From assembly GCA_026075535.2 (NCBI GenBank), contig AP026539.1, positions 11,470,001 to 11,534,000 on the forward strand: a stretch of 64,000 nucleotides of DNA. Direction: 5' to 3'. The notes beneath the pieces are model-generated. The model was not told the DNA's origin. It did not search any database and worked only from the letters and a program-made list of their open reading frames with translations. Below are positions 32,324 through 41,994 of the stretch, piece after piece; the stretch's first letter is position 1, and the number at the start of each line of letters is the position of its first letter. This DNA is from Tricholoma matsutake (Eukaryota > Basidiomycota > Agaricomycetes > Agaricales > Tricholomataceae). The translations under genes and the position numbers were made by a program.

Positions 32324-35300
32324 ATGTGTGCAAAGGGAGATTGTAAGAAAGGTGCCGACTGGATCATGGATTCAGGCGCATCAAAACACTTCACTGGTGA
32401 AATAAAAGATTTCACTTCTTACGAGCCTTTACTGAGAAAGGACTCTACCTTGGTCCAAACGGCCACTGGTACTACTCATATAGTAGGAAAAGGAGCAGTC
32501 TTCATTAAACACCAGGTAGTATGTCATGGGAAGTCAGAGACACGTGAAACGTGGTTATACCCCGTCTACTACATACCCGACATTAATACTCGATTGATGT
32601 CAATGGGGGTCTTTTTACAAGATGGAAGTGATGTGTGTGGTTCCTCCGCACACATTTCATTTATTGAGCATGGAAACCCAATCATGCATTGTGTCCCTCT
32701 AAGGAGGAATGACACAATCTATTGGGCTCGGACTCATATATTGAGCACCAAAAAGGTTAATGTTGCAACCATTTATGTCGCTGACTACTTGACTTGGCAT
32801 AGGCAACTTGGACACCCATCCAAAGAGGCGCTAGGGAAAATGCCTAAAAGCACCATAAAATTCCCAAGGAATTTAATTATTCCTAAAGACAAAATTATAT
32901 GTCCAGGGTGTGCAGAAGGGAAAATGACCTCAAAATCTTTTCCCGAGTCAGACTCACGAGCTGACAAATCCTTTGAATTAATACATTCCGACCGAAAGGA
33001 ACTCCTGGTACTATCGTACCAGAAACATAAATACTTCATTGTATTTCTGGATGACAAAACGTCACATATTTGGGTCCAATGTCTCAGAAAGAAATCTGAC
33101 GCTGCTGCAGCGATTAGACAATTTCAAGCGATGGCTAAGACCCAATATGGCGCTACAATCAAGCGCTGGCATGTCGATCCAGGGGGGGAGTTCAAGGATC
33201 GTGAGCTACAAAAACAGCTCAAGGACTTAGGCATCAAAATAGAGATGTCTGCACCCCATGTTCATCAACAGAACGGGCACGCAGAGCGCGCCATAAGGAC
33301 AATAATGGAAAAGTCGCAAACCTTGCGATTCACCGCTTGTCTACCACAATCATGGTGGGAATTTTGCATAGAACATGCAACACATTTATACAACCGAACC
33401 CCAATAAGGTGCCTGAAATGGCTGACACCTTTTGAGGATCTGAATGAGATCCACCCAGATCTGAATGATCTGAAGGCATTTGGTTGTGGTGCTTATGTCT
33501 ATCTACCCAAGGAGAAACATCCAACTACATTAGCTCCCCGATCAGAGTTAATGACATACCTTGGATTAGAAGATGGCATTAAAGCATATCATTTCATGCG
33601 ACTTAGTGGTGCAATATTCATTGGTGCTATGGCACTATTTGATAAAATGATGTTCCCATGCTGTCCTGGAGCAAAAACTCCTGCCAAGACAGAACTTGGT
33701 GATTTTCCACCTCCAGAACCAGAAGATGATGACCACTCATCTGGAACAGATGGCGATGACCCTATACCACCACAAAATCTGCCCCTTCCTCCATCATCAG
33801 AAGATGATGATGATGATTTACCAAGTGAGCAAAAGGTGCATGACGATGCGACTAACGCTCCTCCTCCACCGCCTCCAGTTAACACTGAGGACTTTCGTCC
33901 AAGACGTGAAGATCAACAGGAATGGCAGCAATTGCCCCATCGATCAGGCAGGCAGAGGAAAATCCCAAACCGTCCCAGCAATACCTATGGAGAACAGCGA
34001 CTCCCCTCTGACATAGAGAGAGACATTGTGCATGATCGATATTGGAAGAAGTCTGTGGGTCAAGATTCGGATCATAACCGAACACGACCATGACCTCAAC
34101 AGCAAGAACCGGTTGCTGGACCGAGTTCGGCACCCCACGAGAGTGTGCCCGATTCCAATAATCAAGAACATGATTACCCAATGGGAGAACCGGATGAAGC
34201 AGGTTATATTAAAAAGATAACCAAGGAAGATGGAGATGAGCTTATCCGCTGGCCGTTATCAAAAGCAGTCACACCATCAAGCGGAAAAAGCCTAGTTCCA
34301 AACCAATTTCGCAATATTGCGAGCCTACCCCGGCAGCAGCAACTTGAGTGGAAACAGGCTTGTCGTGAAGAGTTAGAGGCTCTTCACAAGTGACAAGTCT
34401 ATGATATTGTCGATCTTCCACATGATCGGAAAACAATCAAAAATAGATGGGTTTTCTCCGTGAAATCAGACGGAAGAAAACGAGCCAGACTCGTGGCCAA
34501 AGGCTTTTCACAAGTCGAAGGCATTGACTTTGATGAGATTTTCTCACCAGTAGTCCGCTACGAGACCATACACCTCATGTTTGCCCTTGCGTCTCTAGAA
34601 GGCATGTATATGACCGGTCTAGATGTAAAAACCGCATTTTTATATGGCAAACTTGATGAGGAGATCTATATGGATCAACCCGAGGGTTTCAGACTCGAGG
34701 GTAAAGAGCGCAAAGTAATGCGCTTACGCCGAGCATTGTATGGCCTTAAACAGGCTTCACTAGCATGGTGGAAAGAGCTAGAGGCATTTATGTGCACCAT
34801 TGGGTTTGTGTGCACCAGCTCCGATGCCGGCATCTTCATACACAAGGATCCTAAGACAGGCAGCATCATTATTGCGCTAGTCTATGTTGACGATGGCTTG
34901 TTCATGGGCAAGAACAAGAAACTTGTGGATGAAAAGAAGAATGCTTGCCTGAAGCATTGGGAGTGCCGTAGTACTGAAAAAGTCATGGAATTCTTAGGCA
35001 TGCGCGTCACCCAGACCGCTACAAAAGTCAAACTCGATCAAACAGAATATCTTGCCAAAGTGCTTGAGAGGTTCGAGATGACAAATGCCAAAGTTGCCCC
35101 CACTCCGCTCCCGACTGGCTACAAACCGTCGGAGAACACAGTGACGCCAAACGCGGTGCTTAGATCAAAATATCAGTCTGTGATTGGATCTTTATTGTAT
35201 CTGATGCTCGGAACGCGACCTGATATCGCTTACGTGGTAATCAAGATGTCGCAATTCTCGGCTAATCCTAGCCAAGAACATCTAGACAAAGCAATGTACA

Positions 35301-35839
35301 TAATGTGCTATCTGGTGGGAACCCAGAAGTACAGTATAGTCTATGATGGAGAGAAATCCGAGGGGCTGCAGGCCTTCACAGATTCTGATTGGGCAGCTGA
35401 CACTGTCAAGCGCCGATCTACAACGGGTTACTTTGCTACTCTGGCGAGTGGCATTGTGTGCTGGCAGTCCCGTTTACAAAAAACTGTAGCACTGTCATCC
35501 ACAGAAGCCGAATATATGGCTCTCTCTGACACTTGTCGGCAGATAGTGTGGATAGAGTCCTTATTCCAGGAACTTGGATATACACTGAAGCACGTACCAA
35601 TCTGCGCTGATAATCAGGGATCCATCTTTATTGGATCAAATCCAGTTCAGGAAAGAAGGACCAAACATATAGACATTCGCTACCACTACACCCGCGAATG
35701 CATAGAAAATGACAAAGTCACAGTCGTTTTTATTCCTGGAAGTGATAATCCAGCTGACATGTTCACAAAGAACCTTGGCGCCGTCCTATTCAGGAAATTT
35801 AGAGACTCTCTCGGAATTACTTTTGAGATTCAAACTTAG
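32324..35839 (+). pseudogene. Copia pol, copy 2 (two TGA stops)
   Basis: One frame from 32324 to 35839. Protease DWIMDSGASKHFTGEIKDF near 32357-32410; zinc-binding HRQLGHPSKEA and CPGCAEG (32800-32920); integrase core FELIHSDRKELL, WHVDPGGEF and HQQNGHAERAIRTI (32970-33310); acidic linker around 33700-33860; RT from KNRWVFSVKSD (34440) with YVDDGLFMGK near 34890; RNase H with FTDSDWAAD near 35375, STEAEYMALS near 35505 and TKHIDIRYHYTRE near 35670. TGA at about 34091-34093 and 34391-34393. Copy 1 has a sense codon at both sites, and copy 2 has sense codons at most copy-1 stops. Confidence 0.9.
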
Positions 35840-35871
35840 CTGCTTAGAGCGCTGTACAGTTTGAGGGGGGG

Positions 35872-36145
35872 TGTTGAAATTAATCCCAGTGATGCATGCT
35901 GTATACATGAGGCAATACATGCAGCATACGCATGTTACTGTGCTTACTGCGCATACATGCGGTAAACACATTCCTGAGTCATGTGACGTCCTTATTATTA
36001 TGTATATAAGGAGAACCTGTACCGTAGTAGGAATACAGTGTTCTTACCTCTGCTAACCCTAGCTGTAAGTCTAAGTAAACCCCAGGTAGGTTGTAAGGAA
36101 CGTGTTGTCTCTTCCACTGTGCAGCGTATATAGTCTGCTCCAACA
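35872..36145 (+). repeat. Right LTR of copia copy 2
   Basis: 274 bp, nearly identical to 30462-30735; five of the six differences I see are transitions. Confidence 0.93.
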
Positions 36146-36151
36146 ATTGCA

Positions 36152-36205
36152 ATCCCACTATTGAAAACCTATCCCACTATCGAAACTTTCCATCCCATTC
36201 CCACT
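36152..36205. repeat. Right subterminal repeats and terminus of the DNA transposon, part 2
   Basis: ATCCCACTAT at 36152-36161 and 36171-36180 and the terminus ATCCCATTCCCACT at 36192-36205, the inverted counterpart of 25509-25522. It is cut off from part 1 only by copia copy 2. Confidence 0.6.
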
Positions 36206-36640
36206 ATAACACTATACTCGTATATACTCGACTAAGTATGTGACAATCCACAACAAGGTCAGGCCAGCCAGGGCCGCTCCTCATGTGAGTTTGATCAACT
36301 TTTAAATAACATTCTGAATGCCGCTGATGACTTTCCTCATCATTGCCAACGACGAGCACGAGGTTGTTCACAGTTCCGAGTTCTCAATTTATTGAGAACA
36401 AGGTTATGTTAGACTGAGGAGTAGGGAATGTCTCAAATCTATTAGTGTGGGGATCTCTGAGCCCTAGTTCATATGCTATATATAGATTATATCCTGAGCT
36501 CGAGTAAGACTCAGAGCTATCGATGCAGCAACTGCTGAAGATGACAATCACTGGCCTCACCATCTTGTCTCTGAAACTGTCATCACCTGCTGCCTCCAAC
36601 CCTGTGCCCGATCTTGCGTCAACTATGATGACATCTCTTG
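36206..36640. other. No gene recognised; leads into the hairpin-module array
   Basis: No extended frame. From about 36560 the sequence can be read as a short open frame ending TSLGPQ just before the GTAAGT of the first module (36649). The second module has the same TSLGPQ ending before its GTATGT, so a spliced short transcript is conceivable. Confidence 0.3.
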
Positions 36641-36648
36641 GACCACAG

Positions 36649-36846
36649 GTAAGTTTTTTTTCTTTCTTGTTCATTTTTATTTACTGATATGTTTTTTTTA
36701 AGTGTTCTTTGTTGTTTTGTTATAACTGACTCATTTTTCATTAATGATAGGTTTTATTTTAATCTCTAACGACGCCACGGCCCAAAAACCACAATGATGA
36801 CTGACACAGCCACCACCCAAGAACCACTGCCATGAGCAACTGCTCA
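36649..36846 (+). repeat. Hairpin-intron module, plus copy 1
   Basis: Half of hairpin A (CATCTCTTGGACC) lies just before GTAAGTTTTTTTTC at 36649. The intron-like run ends AATGATAG at 36750, with TAACTGAC as branch-like site. Palindrome B (TGAGCAACTGCTCA, 36833-36846) follows after about 80 bp. Confidence 0.65.
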
Positions 36847-36940
36847 CGGGGTGGGAACAGGTGCAACTCCGAAACAACATGAATGGCAATGATGAGATGC
36901 CAATGCAATGACGAGATGAAGACAAACTGAACGCAAAAAG

Positions 36941-37040
36941 GGCCCAAGAGACATTGTTGACATGTTGACATCTCTTGGGCCACAGGTATGTTTTTTCTGT
37001 CTTTCTCATTCTATTCTTTTTTTACTAACAAACCTTTTAG
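36941..37040 (+). repeat. Hairpin-intron module, plus copy 2
   Basis: Hairpin A has an 11-bp perfect stem GGCCCAAGAGA/TCTCTTGGGCC (36941-36981). It is followed five bases later by a 55-bp intron-like run GTATGTTTTTTC...TTTACTAAC...CTTTTAG (36986-37040). The expected palindrome B is only weakly recognisable near 37097. Confidence 0.7.
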
Positions 37041-37315
37041 GTACGTTGATGACAACAATGATGGGACAACAAGGGGGAACAAAAACACTGGGATGGCACG
37101 AGCAAATGACAGGAAAGGACAATGACAATGACAGCGGTGCGCCAACACAACACAGGCATGAGAAGGAGGAGAGGGATGGGGGAACAAAAAGGATGAGGAT
37201 GGGAAAACAACAACAACCAGGGAATGACAACCAGGGAACAACAACAGGGGACAACAACAACAATGACAATGGGATGTGGGGAGAGGGGGGATTGACAAGG
37301 CAAACCAAAAAAAAG

Positions 37316-37458
37316 GCCCAAGAGACTTGGGCTGCTGGTATGTTTTTTTTTCTTCTCATTTCATTTATTTTTACTAACAAACTTTTTAGTTACTAACTAT
37401 GACAATAACGACCCCAAGCCACCACCCGCCACCCACCGCTGCAAGCCCCTGCTTGCAG
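37316..37458 (+). repeat. Hairpin-intron module, plus copy 3
   Basis: A shortened hairpin A (GCCCAAG/CTTGGGC, 37316-37332), then GTATGTTTTTTTTTC...TTACTAAC...TTTTTAG (37338-37389, 52 bp), then palindrome B CTGCAAGC/GCTTGCAG (37439-37458). Confidence 0.7.
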
Positions 37459-37514
37459 GGTGATCATGGGTGCTTGATGATGAACCAGCGGGAGGGGGAG
37501 GATGACAAGAGGGG

Positions 37515-37770
37515 GGAATGACAGGAGGGGAGAATGACAGGAGGGGAGAACGACAGGAGGGGAGAATGACAGGAGGGGAGAATGACAGGAGGGGAGAACA
37601 ACAGGAAGGGGGAACAATGGGAAGGGGGAATGATGGGAAGGGGGAATGACGGGAAGGGGGAATGATGGGAAGGGGGAATGATGGGAAGGGGGAATGATGG
37701 GAAGGGGGAATGATGGGAGGGGAGAACAATGGGAGGGGGGAACAATGGGAGGGGAGAACAATGGGAGAGG
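37515..37770 (+). repeat. Purine-rich minisatellite, 16-17 bp unit, about 16 copies
   Basis: Units change gradually from GAATGACAGGAGGGGA to AATGATGGGAAGGGGG to AACAATGGGAGGGG. Strand asymmetry is extreme (almost no pyrimidine other than the T/C at two positions of each unit). The 240-250 residue Ser/Pro frames on the minus strand are translations of this array and are not genes. Confidence 0.9.
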
Positions 37771-38160
37771 GGGACAACAATGGGGGACAACAATGATGGC
37801 AGGACGACGAGGCCACCTGCCACGATGGGACAATGGGGGGATGACAACACAGGACACCAACAACACAGGACACCAACAACACCAACACAAGGGGCATGAC
37901 GGACAACAATGAGGATGGGGAGACGACAAAGTGGAGGATGATGACAAGGGAGTGGGGGGGGGATGGTACACTGCTGCGAGCAACTGCTCGCAGGGTGAAT
38001 GAGGGGTGCGAGGATGGCGCAGGCACCGACAATGACAATGGGGACAATGGGGACAATGGGGACAACGACAATGGGACAATGGGGACAGGGATGACAATGG
38101 GGCCACAATGGGACAATGGGCCGACGGGGACACAATGATGGGGCATCAGGGGTCAGGGGG
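37771..38160 (+). repeat. Further simple repeats and a perfect palindrome B
   Basis: Contains ACACAGGACACCAACA repeats (37848-37880), palindrome B CTGCGAGCAACTGCTCGCAG at 37974-37993 and a 9-bp GACAATGGG array near 38031-38110. It continues the purine-rich bias of the previous array. Confidence 0.7.
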
Positions 38161-38606
38161 ATTTTTTTGCTTCTTTCTAGTAGATTTTGTATTTTAGTGG
38201 CTTGAAATTTATTCTGATACATGATGAAACTATTCTATCAATGGTCTGAAAATTCCTTTGTAAAAAGGAGAAATTCATCCAGCCAACATCCCTAATGGGA
38301 TGAAAATACATTGTAGGCAGGTTCTTTCATTCCTCTTAAACTCCTGGAAAGTTGATGAAATTCAACCCAGGTAGAGGGGTGTTATTTATGTTCATATAAA
38401 GATGAAAACCATCCCATGGGATGAATTTGGTGTGGGATGAACTGGGGACAAAATGTGGGAAGTTTTCATCCCATCGACTCATCCCTTACAGGTAGGAAAA
38501 AGCATTCTTTTTCACTCCTCTTAGTGGTAGATTTTCATGCCAACTCCTGATGAAACTTATTCCATTTTGGGGTTTATCAATACATGAAAATTATACCATA
38601 AATATA
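38161..38606. other. No gene recognised
   Basis: A/T-rich with repeated GGGATGA/TCATCCC words (around 38290, 38410, 38430, 38470), suggesting a decayed foldback element. Borders could not be fixed. Confidence 0.35.
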
Positions 38607-39423
38607 TCATTTTATACTATCTAAAGGTATGAAATGTGGGATAGTTTTCCTACCCCTTGGGCCCCATAGTGGATTTGTGCCAGCAGATAAAATGTATGAA
38701 TAAATAGAGTGGCATTGGTTATGGGTGATAGAATGTCCCTCCCTGAAGGTAAGCTGAGAAGACACCATCTCTGTAGGTGCTTTAAACATGTACTCTAAGA
38801 GCCTGACCACAGATGTATATCTGCCCCAGCATAGGCCAGCCAATTGTAAATCATCTAAACCCATTCTAAATGTGTCTCTAACAGATTCTAATGAAGTTTC
38901 ATTGTAAGAGTGATCATTAATTAAATCCATTACAGATCTCTTCTAGCAAGTTACAGTTCATACTATAAAAGAATTGTTTCCAGTGTGTTGGATTATTCCT
39001 CCAAAGTGAGTATAATATAGTAAATACAGAATCATATGCAGAGCTGTTATTACTCCATATTAAACCAGTGGGAGGTGAAATCTGAAATGTTGCACTACCA
39101 TATGCCATGTAAGCTATATTGTGACTGGTTTTTGCCTTTTTCTTTATGTGTTCAGTTGTGGAATTATCAGTTATCATACTGATTTTTCTTTTTGAGGACT
39201 TAATTGAAGCAGAAGTGGGATTAGCTTTTGCAGGAGCAGCTGCAGCATGCTTCTTCTGTTTTTCTACAATTGTCCATCTGACATCTTCTATTTCAGGTTC
39301 TAATAAAGGATCTCTGGAATTCCACCTAATGGATTTGTGTACAGCTGATGATACATAATGCATTCCTTTCCATTGTCTAAAAGCCATAATTAGCATATTT
39401 CTCTCAACCACACTTCTGTGCAT
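38607..39423 (-). pseudogene. Helitron C-terminal cysteine-protease-like domain, truncated
   Basis: Two minus-strand frames (39423-38917 and 38930-38607) match in layout the tail of the large Helitron at 62331-63381: a basic linker, then GLIWSNNSSAYDSVFTILYSLW. In the large Helitron the same place reads NNSCAYDAVL. Here Ser replaces the candidate catalytic Cys. The later His box region is missing because the fragment ends near 38607. A stop at 38938 separates the frames. Confidence 0.65.
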
Positions 39424-40382
39424 TACCCATTATATCTCAAGTCAGTAATTTCATCAAGCAACTCTAGCTCTCTGAATTCTTGTCTTAAGGCACCAGAAGC
39501 ACCACCTGTAATTTTCTGAGGATGAAATGACTGTGTGATTAGTGTACCAGCTGCAGTTGCACTGCGTGACAATGCTGTGTGGTAAGACTGATGAGAATGA
39601 TTATTATCAAGGTTTACCACATTATTAGGCCTTGTTTTACCTTGAGAAGCATAGTCTGTCATAGAAAAGTTGGGAAGTACCTCTATCTGAGTTCTTGACA
39701 CATGTGCTTTTGAATCATCAGGTAAAGAACAGTAAATTGGATTTGTAGTTTTGTATAAAGGTACAACATTTTCAGGAAGTCCATCAAATTTAACATTAGA
39801 AGGAGGATTGGTCAATTTGACTAAAAGTGTTTCCAATGTTGCTTGACCATGTGCACCAGGTGATACTTTCCAGTCATATACTGTAGCTTCTTGACCTTTT
39901 GTAATACAAAGTTCTGTAGCACCATTATATCTCATCATCACAGGTAAGCCTTTACACAAGGATAATGTGCCAGCTATATGTCTGTCATTTGTACTATATG
40001 GCCAATCCCAAAGCACCTGTTGCAACTTGTCTGATATCTTGTTAAGCTTAACTACAGAACCTTTGAATTTGGATTTCTCTGAGTGGACTTTTTGAGTATC
40101 TTCAGAGTAAAAGTGTGTTAATACTTATCCAGTTTCAGCAGCAAAGCATTCTGAGCCAAGCTTGTTAATCTCATCCTTATGGACATTTAGTGCAGTAATA
40201 ATTGATATATCATGGAACTTGTCATCACATACAGATGGTTGTCCAGATATGGGGGATGATATAAGTGTTTGTAAAAATGCAATATCTGTAGGTGTACAGG
40301 CCTTATACCTCATATTTTCTAATGCAGTGCAAAATTTAGCATCTTGTCTACGATACTGCTGACACCAGAAATGCATTGACAA
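39424..40382 (-). pseudogene. Helitron PIF1-type helicase, C-terminal part
   Basis: 40382-40125 reads CTPTDIAFLQTLISS and DISIITALNVHKDEINKLG; 40025-39424 reads GLPVMMRYNGATELCITKGQEATVYDW, MTDYASQGKTRPNNVVNL and YHTALSRS, the last being the conserved PIF1/RecD-like motif region near the helicase end. The Walker A and B motifs are absent, so only the 3' third of the Helitron gene was captured. A stop separates the two frames near 40120. The plus-strand Helitron has the same blocks at 61400-62330. Confidence 0.75.
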
Positions 40383-40414
40383 ATGACTTTAGTCAGGGAA
40401 GCACTCCGAAAAAT

Positions 40415-40570
40415 AAAAAATAATCAGCTTTTGACAAATACACAAACCCACCCAACTTCGACACGTTCAGCTTGGTGTCACATGACTAATTATGCAGCAC
40501 ATTGTGAGACTAAAGCAAGACTCCTAGACTTTGTACTTTTACCAGCATGCCGATCCACCTGCGAATGATC
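40415..40570 (+). repeat. Dispersed repeat, copy 1 (partner at 47645-47815)
   Basis: Shares GACACGTTCA.CTTGGTGTCA, CATG.CTAATTA and TACCAGCATGC with 47645-47815 in the same order and orientation. Here it lies directly beside the truncated Helitron tail; the partner lies on the upstream side of the large Helitron. Confidence 0.55.
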
Positions 40571-41276
40571 TGATTGGATGATACGCAGGCAGAAGACGAC
40601 TTATCTATGTTATTTACCATGAGACAGCATCCACACTCCACTTCACTACCATCATCACCTGCAAACATGCCAACAAGATGGATCATGGGCTCAAATGATG
40701 ACAACTGTCCTTTGAGCCAAAGATAAGTTGTTTTTTCCTTTTGTTTATCAGGTTTATCAATAAACTAATTGTATCCTATTGCTTTCTGGGTTGTACAGTA
40801 CTGGCAATGACCAATGAGGACAGGAAACATGCAACGCAGGACTGCAGCCACCTGATTTTCTCCTCCCCATTCAAACAAGATGAAAGGAAGTTAACACGAG
40901 CTGGGAGGATGCAGAAGAACACAGGGAGACCCTACAAGGTGGATATTTGTTTGTAAAGTACCCAGCAACCCCTGTATACACCTGCTCACACAACAATGCC
41001 GACCACCGCCTATCCCCACTGCTGTACGCACCTGCTTGCAGGTTGGGCAGGGTAAATGGATGACAGCGGGCTCAGATGACAATGACAAATCAGCACCAGG
41101 ACTTTACCACAATGAGGAATAGCCTCAGAACCCCACCATGAAGATGGAATGACAACACACACCCTATGCATCAGGGGTGGCGACAATGAAGAGAAGGCAA
41201 ATGGGGATGATGATGATGATGATGATGATGATGGCAGGCAGGAATGACAAGGAAACAAGGGAGAGGCAAGAACAAG
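40571..41276. other. No gene recognised
   Basis: No coding signal. A weak palindrome-B-like element lies near 41020-41042 (GTACGCACCTGCTTGCAG) and a (GAT)n run of about nine triplets at 41209-41233. Confidence 0.4.
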
Positions 41277-41342
41277 GGCCCAGGAGATGTTGACATCTCC
41301 TGGGCCATAAGTAAGTTTTTTTCCTTTTCCTGCAATTGATAG
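41277..41342 (+). repeat. Hairpin-intron module, plus copy 4 (short intron-like part)
   Basis: Hairpin A is the best preserved here: GGCCCAGGAGATGT and its exact complement with a 2-base loop (41277-41306, 14-bp stem). GTAAGTTTTTTTCC...TTGATAG (41311-41342) follows and is only 32 bp, too short for a spliceable intron. Palindrome B of this copy (CGAG/CAACTGCTCA) is cut in two by the chromovirus at 41407-47389. Confidence 0.7.
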
Positions 41343-41406
41343 TGACAACCCAGCCATCCCAGCACCAGATGACGATGCCCACAGCACCAGACCCCTCCAC
41401 TACGAG

Positions 41407-41829
41407 TGTAATGGGACTAGAGGGTGCCCCACGTGTTTCTCCTATTTTTTACGCTTGTCCTATATTTTTTCTCGCCTTGTTTCCTTCTATTCTTCATTTT
41501 CTATGATTTTCCCCTTATTTTATTACTAATTTCCCCTTCTACTGCATTTGTGCATGTTGACAGTTTTATATTTAGAGACGGAGTACCCTACCGACATCTA
41601 CCCCTTGGTATTACATCATGTGGCGGCCTTGATCAGCCGATTTCTGCCTTTTCTATTTTTAGTTATTATTTGATTTTTGCAGTTTTCACATATACTGGGC
41701 ACTGGCAAGGGGATCTTTAGAGTTTTCTCTTCAGATTTCCCTTTGCTAGGTGCGCCCCCAATCCCTGTATTATGTAGCATAATTTTAACTTTGGATTTCC
41801 CTTTGCTAGAGGCTGAGGTTGCTCTTATA
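41407..41829 (+). repeat. Left LTR of the 41-47 kb chromovirus
   Basis: 423 bp; 60 bp longer than the right LTR because a segment ending CAGATTTCCCTTTGCTAG is partly duplicated (near 41740 and 41800). The end TTATA would correspond to canonical TTACA after one C-to-T change. Confidence 0.8.
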
Positions 41830-41994
41830 GTAGAAACTCTCTCTTAAGGCCCAAAAATGGCGAATGTGCTGCCCAATATAGGCAGGTACAGAGTGGACAA
41901 CACTTCCTAAAGCTCCACAGACTCCCTACACACCATTCCCGACAGTCCCGCCTTTAGTGCGCCGCCATTTTCGCCAAATGCGCCCCCTAGTGCT

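Larger units (their letters stand above)
30462..36145 (+). mobile_element. Ty1/copia element, copy 2 (youngest-looking)
   Basis: 274-bp LTRs at 30462-30735 and 35872-36145 with about six differences, 5-bp duplication ATTGC at 30457-30461 and 36146-36150, primer site at 30736 and purine tract GAGGGGGGG before the right LTR. Coding parallels copy 1 closely. Lesions are few: TAG at about 31250 and a one-base deletion near 31710 in gag, TGA near 34093 and near 34392 in pol, plus a disturbed gag-pol junction. It lies in the right end of the DNA transposon, between the transposase-like gene and its right terminus. Confidence 0.95.
25509..36205 (-). mobile_element. DNA transposon with subterminal repeats, right end split by copia copy 2
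   Basis: Both ends carry AGTGGGAATGGGAT as inverted termini (25509-25522 and 36192-36205) and clusters of ATCCCACTAT in inverted orientation next to them. Between them lies a minus-strand multi-exon transposase-like gene (25859-30319). Without the 5.7-kb copia insertion the element would be about 5.0 kb. I found no convincing target duplication outside the termini, so the exact ends are provisional. Confidence 0.65.

Noticed and set aside
20173..36056. Short frames ending ...GIQCSYLC repeated at 20173, 30458 and 35871
   Set aside because: They lie in copia LTRs across the TATA and leader region; repetition is due to LTR copies.
37393..38222. Long minus-strand Ser/Pro/His-rich frames of about 250 codons
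   Set aside because: They are translations of the purine-rich minisatellite in all three frames; there are no domains and all frames are open because the repeat lacks stop words.
38161..38606. Foldback element built on GGGATGA/TCATCCC
   Set aside because: Words are repeated in both orientations but no continuous arms or borders could be fixed.
41407..41829. tRNA primer-binding site behind the left LTR of the 41-47 kb chromovirus
   Set aside because: GTAGAAACTCTCTC does not begin with a TGG complement of CCA. Self-priming is possible but could not be supported.
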